64,000 nt of DNA from Ophiobolus disseminans (lineage: Eukaryota; Ascomycota; Dothideomycetes; Pleosporales; Phaeosphaeriaceae): NCBI GenBank assembly GCA_010093685.1, contig MU006216.1, forward strand, positions 3,032,487 to 3,096,486. The letters run 5' to 3'. Below the pieces are notes generated by a model. The model was not told where the DNA came from and searched no databases. It saw only the letters and a list, made by a program, of their open reading frames with translations. Shown one piece after another: positions 12,109 through 23,360 of this stretch. The position numbers and the translations under genes are program-made. Numbering within the stretch: the first letter of the stretch is position 1; each line of letters opens with the position of its first letter.

Positions 12109-13657
12109 ATGTGGACGCGGGGCAGCCAGAGATTCCTTGCATCCGCCGCGTGTATCCGTCTGAAGCCCCGCATGGCTCCGACGTCACGAACGGCGAGCTC
12201 CCGCCTGGACCAGATCTCCAAGCATTTAGATAGCAAGCCGTTCTTGGAGCTCAACACCCCATTCTCCACCGAACGAAGCTCGCGCCTGGAAGACGACCGC
12301 GGAAAGCCCCTCAAGCGACAGCAACCGCAAGAGAAGAAGATCCAACAACAACCACAACAACCACAACAACAAGTCAAAAAGGCAGCGCCACAAGCACCCA
12401 GAAACATGTCCAAGCAGCCCTCACACCCAGCCCTGCTGATCCCCGGGCCAATCGAGTTCGACGATGCCGTCCTTACCTCCATGAGCCACTACAGGTATGC
12501 CAGCCCCTCCAGTGGCGCGCATCGCCTCTAACAAACTCATAGTGAATCACATGTCGGCCAGCCCTTCATCAACTGCTTCGGCGGCGTCCTCAAGAACCTG
12601 CGCAAGCTCTTCCAGACCGAAGACCCCGCGTCGCAGCCATTCGTCATCTCCGGCTCGGGCACGCTCGGATGGGACCAAGTCGCCGCGAACCTGGTCGAGC
12701 CCGGCGATGAGGTGCTTGTCCTGCACACGGGATACTTTGCCGACTCGTTCGCCGACTGCTTCGAGACATACGGCGTCAAGGCCACACAGCTGAAGGCGCC
12801 TGTTGGCGACCGGCCGCAGCTGGACGAGGTCGAGAAGGCGCTCAAGGAGAAGGCGTACAAGATGCTGACCGTCACACACGTCGACACCTCGACTGGCGTG
12901 CTTAGCGAGATCAAGGCATTGAGCGAGCTTGTGCACCGCGTGAGCCCCGAGACTCTGGTGGTCGTCGATGGTGTCTGCAGTGTCGGCTCCGAGGAGATCC
13001 GCTTCGACGACTGGAAGCTCGATGCCGTTGTCACCGCGTCGCAGAAGGGCATTGGCTGCCCGGCTGGTCTCAGCATCATGATGGTGTCTGGCCGCGCCAT
13101 TGAGCGATTCAAGGCGAGGAAGACACGGCCAACGTCCTACTTCGGCTCGTGGAAGAACTGGCTGCCAAGTACGTCCCCTGGTTCTGCCAACGCGAATACA
13201 AGACTAACATAAGACAGTCATGCAAAACTATGAAGCAAAGAAGGCTTCCTACTTTGCGACTCCCTCCCCACAGCTTATCCACGCACTCGACACATCCCTC
13301 CAACAGATCCTCTCCATCCCGCTCGAGGAGCGCTTTGCCGCCCACAAGGCCGCGTCACAAAAGGTCAAGAAAGCTGTTGCAGACCTCGGCCTGAAGCAGG
13401 TCGCAGCCAAGCCTGAGAACCAGGCAAACGGCATGACCGCCATCTACCTTCCCGAGGGCATCACACCTCCTGATGTCTTGCCTACCCTACTGCAAAAGGG
13501 AGTCATCTTCGCCGGTGGCCTCCACAAGGAGATCGCGGCCAAGTACATTCGCTTTGGACACATGGGCGTCAGTGTCATGGATCCTCAGCGGCCAGACATC
13601 ACTAACGCTATTCGGAGTCTGAAGGACACCATTGTCGAGGTTCAGAGTAAGAAATAG
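12109..13657 (+). CDS. AGX1: Alanine/serine--glyoxylate aminotransferase, three exons
   Basis: Exons are 12109-12494, 12543-13168 and 13218-13657, with introns of 48 and 49 nt (the second with a CTAAC branch site); frames join exactly to give 483 residues. The product is a class V PLP-dependent aminotransferase that makes glycine from glyoxylate. The core starts at MSKQPSHPALLIPGPIEF (ATG at 12406), which alone would give 384 residues, the usual family length. The PLP lysine is in SQKGIGCPAG near residue 296 of the long form. The frame stays open upstream to an ATG at 12109 whose first 40 residues are Arg/Ser/Ala-rich without acids, like a mitochondrial presequence, followed by a Gln-rich linker. 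I list the long form, but 12406 is a real alternative start. Confidence 0.88.
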
Positions 13658-14267
13658 ATGTGAAGATAAAAGCGGCCCTCAAACGTGGAGCGGACTTCAG
13701 TCCTATATCGGCGCATAGTATTCGTCGTTTTGGACAACTGGATACATTCAAGACTTTGTGTAGACTACATAACCCCAAATTAGAACAACGCACTTGTATA
13801 CTAATGTTCCTACGATGATGAATCCCTGTGGCTATGCGCACTTCCCACCAATCCTACCACCACCGGTCCACAAATTGCAAAGTAGTTCCTCACTAATCAT
13901 CACACCACTCGGCACTTGTTATCTCGAGTCATTGAAGCTCATCAGTTTCATGTTCTTTAGGCTAGACTGCCCAGCAGCCGAGCGAAAACTGGTGGCTTAG
14001 CTTTGCTGACGATCGTTGCGACAACTCCGAACAGCCTATCAAACACTGTTTTCGCCGCATCGTCATCGATGTGAAGACTACAATGCGGAAAAAGATTCGA
14101 CGGGTAGGGTAAGAGTGGGTCTGCGAGGCTGTGCCTGGCTTGGAGATACATCATGTATACGCTATTCCCGGCTTTGGCGTGGGTCGTGTTTGGACTTCCA
14201 GTTCTCCCAATGCTGTCCCACGTCTAGATTCTTTCCCATCACAATCGTTTACAAGAGTAAAGACACC
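13658..14267. other. Intergenic, 0.6 kb, with a small upstream ORF
   Basis: It holds the 3' end of the aminotransferase transcript and the leader of the membrane-protein gene. An ATG-led 24-codon frame at 14153-14227 codes for a hydrophobic peptide and ends 40 bp before the main start. Nothing else is visible. Confidence 0.5.
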
Positions 14268-15353
14268 ATGTCATTGACAACCGACACTCGCTCAAATTGG
14301 CGCACCTGGTCGCCAGCTTTTCAGGCCGCGCCACCAGCCGCATGCCAGACGCTGCGCAACTATCGCAACACTGTTGACTGGGGTTATCAGTGTGTCTTTG
14401 CGCAGGAAGATGGCGACCCCATTCCCTTCAGCATCAACACCGCTTGCATGCCATGGGTAACGCCGAACGTGTACCCCAGTTCCGGCGCTTTCTACTCCCC
14501 AGCAACAGCTTGCCCGTCCTCATGGAGTGCCGTGAGCACAGCAACATCTGGCGACCAGTGGGCCAGCGGCGAAACAGCACTAACCTGTTGTCCATCTGGT
14601 TTCGAAGGCGATGGAAGAGGAGGATGTAGAGTTGGAAGCACAGGCACGTTTCCAGTCGTGCAATGTGGAGAAGCAGACGCAGAAGAAAATGAGAATAGAA
14701 TATACACAGCTGGACAATGGCCTGCGACTGCGACACCCTCGATCACTGCATTGCACTTGCGATATCGAGCAAGTGATATTGGCTCCGCAAGCGCCACGGG
14801 CACCTCGCCATCCAACACCGGAGGATCAGAAAATTCGAATGCCAACGGGGCTGGAAACGGCGGCTTGTCAACCGGCGCAAAAGCAGCCATCGGAACCGTC
14901 ATACCACTCATCTTCATCCTCAGCGCCCTGGCCTTCCTCCTCCTCTGGCGCCGCAGAAAGCAAAAGAAATCCGTCCTCGCTCTCGCAGCACGAAACATGA
15001 CAGACTCTAAACCAAGCTCAGCACCAGCTTCTTCACACGGTAGCTCTTACCCTCCCCCAGCACACGAACCGAAAAATATGTTATCAGGCGCTGCAATCGC
15101 ACCCAACGGCACCACCAACGTTCACGAAACCCCCGAATGGAACGTAGAAATGGACGCCACGGACGCAGAGCGGCAAGCTCTTGTGTCAAACCGGTATGAA
15201 CGTGTTTCAGCGAATAGTCATGGCAATGGAGCGAGTGAATTGGGTGGACTGGCGAGGGTGCCTAGGAAACCAATTGCGCCGGTGGAGATGGATGGGACGG
15301 GTGTTAGGGCGGAGGTGGGGGATGCGTACATACCGTATCGACCCGGTGGTTGA
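14268..15353 (+). CDS. Single-pass membrane protein with Cys-rich outer domain
   Basis: The 361-residue product has an N-terminal region of about 150 residues with several cysteines (for example TACMPW, TACPSSW, LTCCPSGFEG, GGCRVG, VVQCGEAD), a Ser/Thr/Gly/Asn-rich stalk, one strong membrane segment near residues 207-228 (TVIPLIFILSALAFLLLW), then a basic stop-transfer RRRKQKK and a 130-residue Pro/Ser-rich tail. This layout matches a widespread group of fungal plasma-membrane proteins of unknown function, some of which are discussed as wall sensors. No classical signal peptide precedes MSLTTDTRSNW, so the outer domain may be exported by the membrane segment itself, or a signal exon may have been missed. 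Single exon. The topology is inferred. Confidence 0.8.
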   Translation: MSLTTDTRSNWRTWSPAFQAAPPAACQTLRNYRNTVDWGYQCVFAQEDGDPIPFSINTACMPWVTPNVYPSSGAFYSPATACPSSWSAVSTATSGDQWASGETALTCCPSGFEGDGRGGCRVGSTGTFPVVQCGEADAEENENRIYTAGQWPATATPSITALHLRYRASDIGSASATGTSPSNTGGSENSNANGAGNGGLSTGAKAAIGTVIPLIFILSALAFLLLWRRRKQKKSVLALAARNMTDSKPSSAPASSHGSSYPPPAHEPKNMLSGAAIAPNGTTNVHETPEWNVEMDATDAERQALVSNRYERVSANSHGNGASELGGLARVPRKPIAPVEMDGTGVRAEVGDAYIPYRPGG

Positions 15354-16448
15354 TTCGAAGGATAGTAAAGATTTTATTCACGAAATATTTTTTGGGGTTT
15401 GGGGGTTTTGGGTTTATTATGTTCCAGTCTTTTGGCTATCTACCAGGCTAGCTGTTCGGATGGCTGCGCTCCTCGCCGCCGCATACATCGCCTCTTGTCA
15501 TTCTAAGTAGCTTGACTTGTCCCACTCCAAGAGATCCTCTTAGTAAGCTTATGTATAGCTCACCCATTTAGCGAAACTAAAGTAGGGTTAATGCTGTAAG
15601 ACGAGTCGATACGGTACAGCATGGAAAGTTGTGTTCCCCTCCAGGCTCACGCGCTAGCGAGTGCCACCCAACATTCTCCGCCCGCAACTACTCCCCGGCA
15701 AGCCTAGTCCAGGCTTTAAAACGAAGCGTCTTACTATCTTGTACCATTCGGTTATCAAACATATTTACAACTAACGACTGCCGCTACAAAAACAGCCAAT
15801 GTTTCCTCAGCTGTAAGCTATCTCTTAAGCTAAGTTGTCCCGACCGCTCGCTGGCACCTACGATGAATGCTAATTTCGAGAAAATAAGCTGGCAAATTAA
15901 CATGCTTGATTCTGTATCCAGCTTAGATCATGCAGGTGCTATTTGGTGAAGAGAATCGGGGCACTCCGTGCCCTTGTATGTGAACTCGAGGTCGGCAGTG
16001 CTTGAAGCTGTCGCACTAACCCATTGGTTGTGCCAGACAGCACCTGCATGATGACACCGGTGAGGGTATTTGTTATCCACAACCCACATGATTCGACAAG
16101 CGGTGGAGTAAGGCAGATCGTGTTTCAATCACGAGGGACACGGCCCAAGATGTCGAAGAGGTCCAACCTTGACCTACCGGGTCGACGACGATTTACCTGT
16201 CCAGGTGGGTAGGTATGATTTGAGGGAGGATGCGAATTTACAGGTGGGCAGTGCCCCTGTACGGGTGAGGCACTGTAGTCCTGATGATATGATAAATGAA
16301 ACTCTAAGCGAGAAGCTGGGGAGCTTCGCTGCCCAGGCGTGGAAAGCGCCACGAGGCAGCCTGGTCAGTTACCCATTCTTAAGCGCTGCGAAGCCGTTCG
16401 TCTCCTGTTTCTTTGAGAATCCGCTTCACGATACATCAGGACACCATA
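15354..16448. other. Intergenic, 1.1 kb, no supported gene
   Basis: The region holds the 3' flank of the membrane-protein gene and the leader of the orphan gene. Open frames up to about 125 codons overlap one another and have no recognisable domain. Several short CCACCTGT-like and ACCGGT-like words near 16170-16270 were noticed but form no clear repeat. Confidence 0.5.
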
Positions 16449-18752
16449 ATGCCCGAGACAATAGGAGAAAAAGACTCATCGCTTGCGTTATCACGCCTAT
16501 CCGTCAGCTCATCCCGTTTCAATACTCAGGGGCAGATCAGTTGGACTGATCTTGCAACCACAGTCTTTCAAGTCACCGTCGGTATTCTTGCACGGACCAG
16601 CGCCGCAGGGGTGGATCCTTATACCATTGTTGTCGGCCAAAAGCTTATGGGCTACTTCCAAATGACAGCGCTCGGCCGGAGACAGATTTCGAGCGCCTTG
16701 CAATCCCTGCCACTCTACAAGGGTATTGGTAAAATTCTGTCATTCGGGTTTGGCGTTAACCACATTGTTCATGTCATGGGCAATACCGAGGAAGGGCAAA
16801 TGCTCCTTCTACTCTGTGCTTCCTTAGCAGAGTGTTACCATCCAGATCATGCTGCAGAAGTGCTCGTCGAGATGGTTCGAACCAGTCGCGCGCCCGAAAG
16901 CTTGCAACCTTCAGTCATGCAGTGGCGGGACTTGCTGAACGTCAGCATGGGGATCTTGTCTACAACCACTTTCCCTGAACGTGTGGAAAAGCTCGTGGCG
17001 CTCTATCCGGCGCAACTCTCGACTCAGTACGGCAACGAGGACTATGATGGTCGAAGATCTGGTGGTGAACGCACAAGGATCATGCAGAGGGGCTGTGCCA
17101 CCCCCGAAAGCCTAGCGACCATTCTGCACGCAATTGGAAAGATCACGCGAGGCGAGACAAAGTCCATTACCATCTCCGGTAATCCCAATGCCGGATGGAT
17201 TGCAGCTTTTGCAGAATGGCATTTCCAGCTGTCAGTACAGATAATACATGCCAGATCTAAGTCAACGCTGTATCAAAGTCCAATGTGCAAGAATGACTTC
17301 AACATAGTCATTTTGTACGAGGACGGTATCGATCAAGAGGATAGTGCACTTGACATCGCAAATATCACCTACAGAGTCGCAGATGTCACTGCGGCGATCA
17401 GCACTAAATCTCGGGACTCCAATACGATGACAGTTGTTGGCCGACTGGACTGGAATGGAGCCTTAGGTGCTACATTCGGGTCTGACTTCGCGAGACTTAT
17501 GAACATGGGATCAGCTTTTGGAGGGGCTATTGGCTGTTTCTCTCGCATGTTGAGGGCACTGCGAATGGGCGAAGATATCGTGGCCCCCGGCTATTTCAAC
17601 CACCTGAACTTTTACTCATTGCTTGCGTTCGAATCTTGCGGTCGGGCTTTCATCGCAAATGTAGTCGGGTGGTTTCCCGAGCTTTCTGACATCCGGAACT
17701 ACATGGAGGGTGAATTAAAGTATGACACCGAAACTTCGCTAGCTCGATACATGAACTACATAACGACCCTGAAAGTGGCATGTCAATGCTCGCTTTGTCG
17801 ACACGGTCAAAGGGACGAAGACAACTACTGCATGGTCACTCTCCTCGAGACCGTTGTCAAATTGTCGCAACTCTTGTCATTGGTGGATAACCCAACCCAT
17901 CTCAAGCCTTCTCGGCTCGGTCTCGACATGTTCTATTTCCAGCATGGAACCTCGAAATTGTCTGAAAGAAACAGTTCGGGTGATGGACGGTTCCCTCGTC
18001 GAAAAGATCTTGAACCACTTGAATCGGCTATGTATGTATCAACCTACAGGATATATGACACGTTACGCCTATTTACGGGGCGATACTTTCCTCCGATCGA
18101 CCGGGCAGGTGCCCTCTGCGGTAATGGCCTCTGTGCCTATTACAGTGCGTTCAATCGATCCGGCGGAGGCCATATATCAGACCGTATCACTATCACAGTA
18201 GGGGCGATTGAGTCGCACGAACGGGCTTATCGAGGGATGTCGGACGATTTTGTGGATCATACATTCGATATTCTAGAGGTGTCCAAGATACCTCCGACGG
18301 CGACATTTGATGACATGGATATCATCATTCGAGAGACAGCGAACGAACTCAAAATACGATTTGAGTTCAGAGACCCGGCGCGCAAGTCTGCTAAGGTCTA
18401 CCGTAGCGGCCCAGATGATTCCATTCGGTCGTTCGTGAGGAAGACACGGTTTTTGCACTGCGTGCCGAGCTCCTCAGAGCATAAATCTACCATCAGCGAT
18501 GCGCACATCAGAGTGCAACGCCCCGGGTACACGTGCTATGAACTCGGGGATGTGAACATATCGATTCTGCATGCTAGCGTGGTTCAACAGTGGCTTTTGA
18601 TCGATGCCTTGGAAACGGAGTTTCTGTTCGGCGAGGAGTGCCTGGATTGCGGTCTTGCAGCGGCTGTCAGCATTGCGCATCACCCTCGCCGTGGCTCACG
18701 GGGGAACAATGAGCGACATGAAGTCTGGATTCTGAAACATGTTGATACGTAG
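16449..18752 (+). CDS. Large uncharacterised fungal protein, 767 aa
   Basis: This is a single open frame with ATG at 16449 (MPETIGEKDSS); the frame runs a little further upstream but only through a TTG. I recognise the type as a large, patchily distributed filamentous-fungal protein family without named domain, often seen in accessory regions. Visible landmarks are LSFGFGVNHIVHVMGNTEEG near residue 105, an ISGNPNAGWIAAFAEWHF segment near 255, and a CQCSLCRHG cysteine group near 455 that could bind metal. No signal peptide or sure membrane helix is evident. Downstream lie a small membrane protein and a broken HET gene, so it sits in what looks like a variable island. Function is unknown; a metabolic enzyme is not supported. 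Confidence 0.75.
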   Translation: MPETIGEKDSSLALSRLSVSSSRFNTQGQISWTDLATTVFQVTVGILARTSAAGVDPYTIVVGQKLMGYFQMTALGRRQISSALQSLPLYKGIGKILSFGFGVNHIVHVMGNTEEGQMLLLLCASLAECYHPDHAAEVLVEMVRTSRAPESLQPSVMQWRDLLNVSMGILSTTTFPERVEKLVALYPAQLSTQYGNEDYDGRRSGGERTRIMQRGCATPESLATILHAIGKITRGETKSITISGNPNAGWIAAFAEWHFQLSVQIIHARSKSTLYQSPMCKNDFNIVILYEDGIDQEDSALDIANITYRVADVTAAISTKSRDSNTMTVVGRLDWNGALGATFGSDFARLMNMGSAFGGAIGCFSRMLRALRMGEDIVAPGYFNHLNFYSLLAFESCGRAFIANVVGWFPELSDIRNYMEGELKYDTETSLARYMNYITTLKVACQCSLCRHGQRDEDNYCMVTLLETVVKLSQLLSLVDNPTHLKPSRLGLDMFYFQHGTSKLSERNSSGDGRFPRRKDLEPLESAMYVSTYRIYDTLRLFTGRYFPPIDRAGALCGNGLCAYYSAFNRSGGGHISDRITITVGAIESHERAYRGMSDDFVDHTFDILEVSKIPPTATFDDMDIIIRETANELKIRFEFRDPARKSAKVYRSGPDDSIRSFVRKTRFLHCVPSSSEHKSTISDAHIRVQRPGYTCYELGDVNISILHASVVQQWLLIDALETEFLFGEECLDCGLAAAVSIAHHPRRGSRGNNERHEVWILKHVDT

Positions 18753-20018
18753 CTAGGTGCTTTATTCTTACCAGTTTTTCTCTTCGTGTAACTCTTCCAT
18801 GGATATCTTTCCACGCCTAAAATTTACCTTTATCATACTAGCCAAAAAGATTTCGTTCAACCACAGCAAACTTCATAGCTTCTACTTTGTGGTAGATAGC
18901 TCATCTGAGCCACTCAATCGATGACGAACCAAAATGACGAAGAAAAATTTCTGCGATCTTAAACATCGATACCTCGATCATAAGAGCAGTCTCAGGTCGC
19001 CGGATATTCATCACATCACAGGGGAACATTGGCTTGAGCCCTGAACTCACTCGAGTCGGAAATCGCATTGCCATCCTCCTCGGCGGATCTACGCCCTTCA
19101 TGCTACGCGACACTGGGTCGGGTACTGTTAATGAAGCCCGCTGGAATCTGCTGGGAGACTGTTACGTCCACGGATGCATGGTCGGAGAACTTGTTGAAGG
19201 TCATCAGACAGAAGATTGGCCGATACTGGTGTTGGAGTAACAGCTGTATTCTATAGTCGTCTCCAAGTATTGTAGACGCTACTACATGCGTGCGAAAGCA
19301 ATGGTGGTAATCTCGTTGTACTTTCCCTTAACCACAAACCTTGGAAATCGGTGACCACCGATGAATTATACAATGCATCACACGGCAAGCTTGGAGAAGA
19401 ATCATTCTTTTCATTCGCAAATCTGATGTTCGTTCGAATACTACATGGTCAGTGTTAGTTCGTATTGACGAAATATAGGGACGTAGTATGCTGGAGTTGT
19501 GCCAAAAAAATAGCGCACTAAGCGCCAAGACATGCTGGGCAGCTAGCCGCCAACGTGTAGGTGCAACCCCAGCAAGAATCTTCACTTACTGTAACCTCAC
19601 GAACTTGCCTTGCGAGAAGGTGATGGTCCTTGGTACTTGACGACAACTTCCATGGCAGAGGGCCCTCCCGCATTCACGCTTGGCAGCTACTTGCAATCGA
19701 CAACTCGGCAAGGCGCGACGCCAACCTCAAGGCCTGGGCGTCAGATGCCACAAAATCTGGGACCTGAAGTCCTGGCTTAGCGCTACAGTTTGTACTCAGC
19801 GCCGCGCGCTGAATTATAAACTCAGCCAAGCACATGGCTCTGGGTATCTTGGTCGATGGTGAGATCCGCATACATATCCCAACTTGCGCGTTGTACATAA
19901 ACCTGTATCATGCCTATTATCTTACTGTTCCATCCGTTCTCTGAAGTTTGAGCTCTTTGCCACATTTCGTCCAGCTTCAAACTTCCAATCTTTCGCCCCA
20001 TCTCCATATCCACACAAG
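18753..20018. other. Intergenic, 1.3 kb, no supported gene
   Basis: Only short overlapping frames under 90 codons are present and none carries a domain. The pyrimidine-rich, TATA-poor sequence just before 20019 is probably the leader of the small membrane-protein gene. Confidence 0.5.
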
Positions 20019-20398
20019 ATGTCCGACGTCCACGACGCCATTGAAATCGCGCTGCAGATCTTGTTCGGGCTACTAGGGATTCTCTTCGCCATTGCCGCGA
20101 TACACTACCGCGACTCGCTGGGCGGTACGTTCTTCCACCGGTATCGGGAGCGGCCCATCCAATGTAAGACTTTTGGCAATCGTTGAAGTGGAGTATGGGG
20201 TTGACAATGGGAATAGATTTTGAGCTCGAGGCTGGCATTATCGAAGTCGAGGACCGTCGCCATGGTATCGGTGGTTGCAGCGATGTTGGTCACCGCTCGG
20301 GATCACTTCCGCCAGATTATGATCATGTTGATCTCGAAGTTGATGGGAAGGCGAGCACTAAACCGGAAACTGACGATATGGCTGGTACGCGAAGTTGA
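20019..20398 (+). CDS. Small single-pass membrane protein, 108 aa, two exons
   Basis: Exon 1 is 20019-20163 and exon 2 is 20217-20398. The 53-nt intron starts GTAAGA, has a TTGAC branch-like site and ends ATAG, and the frame joins exactly. The N-terminus MSDVHDAIEIAL is followed by one hydrophobic helix (LFGLLGILFAIAAI, about residues 13-30), then a basic patch (HYRDS, HRYRER) and an acidic, Gly/Asp-rich tail with no domain. Because the helix is N-terminal and lacks a cleavage site it probably anchors the protein. It lies between the 767-residue orphan and the HET pseudogene and may belong to the same accessory set, which is inference. Too small for homology claims by eye. Confidence 0.6.
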
Positions 20399-20559
20399 GG
20401 CAGTAGGATTTACCAGTTGGTATAGTGGAAGCTAGTTCAATATCAGGGGCTACAAACAAGAGAATATACCGATCCTTCGAGATCTATTACATACATGGCG
20501 GTACAGAGTCCGTCCAACTGATGTAATGAATGCATGTACATGTGTGAGAAACTTGCGTA

Positions 20560-23058
20560 TCAGAGCACCCTAACGATTTCCTTCTCTATAGTTTTGAGAT
20601 CGACGTTTGGACGAAAACTAGCGTAAAGCCCGACGCGACAAAAGGCTCGACAAGCTTTGCTATCAAAATTGGGATGTCGTTCCAGCAGTATTCGAAAGAA
20701 ATCGTGTATCTTCGTAGGCTTGTCACCTGGGCGCTTCATCCTTACGCCAAAACACAAGCAGAAGATCTTACGATCGGAGTCCGTGTAGTCAGGCGCGTCC
20801 CAGAAGATGGGGCTCGTCATTGCTTCTTCGTTGTCGTGTCGGCCCTCGAACTTACTTTCTGGGAATGTGCTGAGTTCAAGAACTAGCCCTTCGAGTTCCA
20901 AGTTGGGCGCGACAGTTCCCGACGAACCTGGAGTGGCCTCGTTAACCTTAGCAGGTCCACCATATGCTTGCACAGCCTCCATCCGAAAGTGTAGTAGAGA
21001 TCTAAGTCCCGAAACATTACTGGCGATTTCACGGAGGCCCACGAGAATGTCGGCACTCCGGGAATGCGCGAAGCTGTTGCGTCAAGGTCTATGCGGGAAA
21101 ACCAGCAAAGGCCGTAACGCAATGTGGGTTTCCACGAACCGAATATGCAATCTGGCTTATCCCCTGGATACGCTTTGCCAAAGACGTTAGAAAGCCCAGC
21201 CAGCCGCTGGCAGTCGATCCGATTTCACTGTCAACTGCCTTGTTGTGTGTTTCTGCACCAAGTCATGCCAGACCTTGCACCAACTTTCCGAATCGTCGTC
21301 GAAATACTGAGCATCTTTTCCCATCAGATTGGATAGATGGAGAATGCTGCGAATGTCTTCCCACGATCTATCTCCTATGTTGTTGTTATCTCGACTGACT
21401 GGCATTCGCTCAGATACAGTGGTGCGGGTGCACTCCCATGACACTTCTTGAGAGCCCCAATGGAGCACCTTCCGCGACAGAAGGCGATCTTGAAATGCCC
21501 AACCTCGAAGGCTTAGTGTATTGTAGTTCATGGCTTGATCCATAGATTGCATGCAGCATCAGATTGCCCTTGGACCTTGAGGTACAAGCAGTCCTGGGCG
21601 GTCTCCAATCTCATGGACGGAGGGTTCATGCCTGTCGCTAGATTGTGGTTCTGATATGACCACAGGGTATGGAGAGACAAGATCTGGATAAATGCAGCTT
21701 TCTTCAGCAAGCGAGTTTCGCTAGTGAATAAATCCGGATTGAGCATCTGGAGCGTCGTCCGCGGATATGGTGAGGTAAGATCCCGAGTAGACTTGGTCCA
21801 TCCGAGCGCCTTCCTTTTCCCAATGTCTCTTAGAGTCTTGTATAATGCAGCTACACTTTTCAGTCATTGCTGTAAGATATAGAGAGGCACCTACCTTGCG
21901 TCGATCCAAATAGACTTTACGCCTATCCAATGTGCAACTTTGATAGCGTCCCCAATAGTAGCGGGCATGGAGCTCATGCTGAAACCGGCTTGCCTACTCT
22001 TGTAGTTCACCGTTGTAGTGATATAGGTGCTGTGAGCCTTTTCACCCCACCGGTAACTCAGAGTGAGATAATTACCACCGCAACTAGCGCCCTTGACTAG
22101 ACGGAGGTGATCACCCTCAGGACCTGATAACTCGATGAAACGGGCCAAAAATGCAATTGATGTTGAGGCTTCGCATTAGGTGTGTGTATTGTCGCAAACG
22201 GTCATCCAGTCACGAATGAGTGGTATAATCGTGGTGGGGTCAGATGGAATGCGTCCAAAGACTCGACGTACCAAACGTGAAGGCTCCCACATATCTTTGC
22301 CACAAGCGCCTTTTCACATATTTACATCGTTAATTGAGATATCATGATAGTAGCATGGAATATGGCTTATATCCTGCATGTATTGGGTACCGGCAACCTG
22401 CGAATTGTGATTGAGGCAACCTTGTCTTTTCGAACTCACTAAATGGTTCGCGAAAGGCAATCCATGACTCTCCAGAAGCATGAATGATACTGTAACATTG
22501 CTTTTCTTCTCAGTCCAATCGTCTCAAGGTAGACTTTTGGTTAGTCACCTCATCTGGGTCCGAAGAATCCAGCATGTTCCCCTCTCTTCCACCAATGTAG
22601 ACGGCTTGAAAAAGAATGTTTCGATTGCCAAACGGGTCATTCGACTCACCAAAAAATTCGGGGTCGTCGCATCTTGTTCGAGGTACAATATCGACCTCGA
22701 ACTCTGCGACCACTCGGCCATATTTTGCGAACAAATACTCACTCACTTCGATCTCTCCAAAGCTCATAGTCCGACGACCGAAAGCGAGCCAGATGGCCGC
22801 AGATTGTGGACCAATGTCACGAGTAGAGGTGGAGGCTGCAAAGCGTAAGCCGGCCGCCCTCAATGTGTAAAGATGACACCCGGCCTCAGAAGATGCATCC
22901 AATTCCTCCCATGTTGCATGTAGTTGAACAAGCTCAGAGTGGAGAGGCGCCAGATCAAATTTGAGACTCTTGACCTCGCAACCCAGCGATGTACACAGTT
23001 CCTTGTCGTGAAGCGAGAAGTGGAGTTGCTGACATTGTTGGCAAAGCTGATGAGCCAT
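20560..23058 (-). pseudogene. Heterokaryon-incompatibility (HET) domain gene, broken
   Basis: HET-domain proteins trigger cell death when incompatible fungal strains fuse. The 5' part (22510-23058) codes MAHQLCQQCQQLHFS and a 180-residue N-terminal region typical of these proteins. From 22292 the HET domain follows: a PLIRDWMTVCDN segment, YLTLSYRWG, IGDAIKVAHWIGVKSIWIDA, then across a 44-nt intron (21851-21894) SCIIQD and ARMDQVYSGSYLTISA, and later LRGWAFQDRLLS and GVPTFSWASV. The copy is interrupted by in-frame TAA (22176-22178), TAG (21721-21723) and TGA (21559-21561), each one C-to-T change from a sense codon, by a one-base shift near 21200-21212 and by a second frame change between about 21000 and 21120. 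The link from 22510 to 22292 also has stops or an unresolved intron. A full-length product is not expected. Confidence 0.82.
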
Positions 23059-23360
23059 TTCAGCTGCGAAAGAGGGTTTTGAGGCCTGTTATTGTAGAGC
23101 TTTTGGTCGTGGTGTAAGGTTCGGAAGGAGTATAAGAAGCATGGAGGGAAGGCAGGATCCAAGGTGGGGTCGCGCTTAACATTCAGCCTTGCAAGCATTT
23201 TTAGGTGCAGGCTGGGGTGAGACCGAGTTCATCCCACCCATCATAGTGGTATGTTTACAGTTGTTCAATGGTAGCTCGAACTTGTTTTTTCATTCGTTCG
23301 TCCTTGTTTCGTTCGTAACATCTTTCGGGTACGCTGCCCAGCATTAATTCCTTCACTCCT
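23059..23360. other. Short spacer upstream of the HET gene
   Basis: The 302-bp spacer lies between the HET gene start and the 3' end of the next minus-strand gene. It would hold the HET promoter and the 3' flank of its neighbour. No other signal is visible. Confidence 0.4.
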
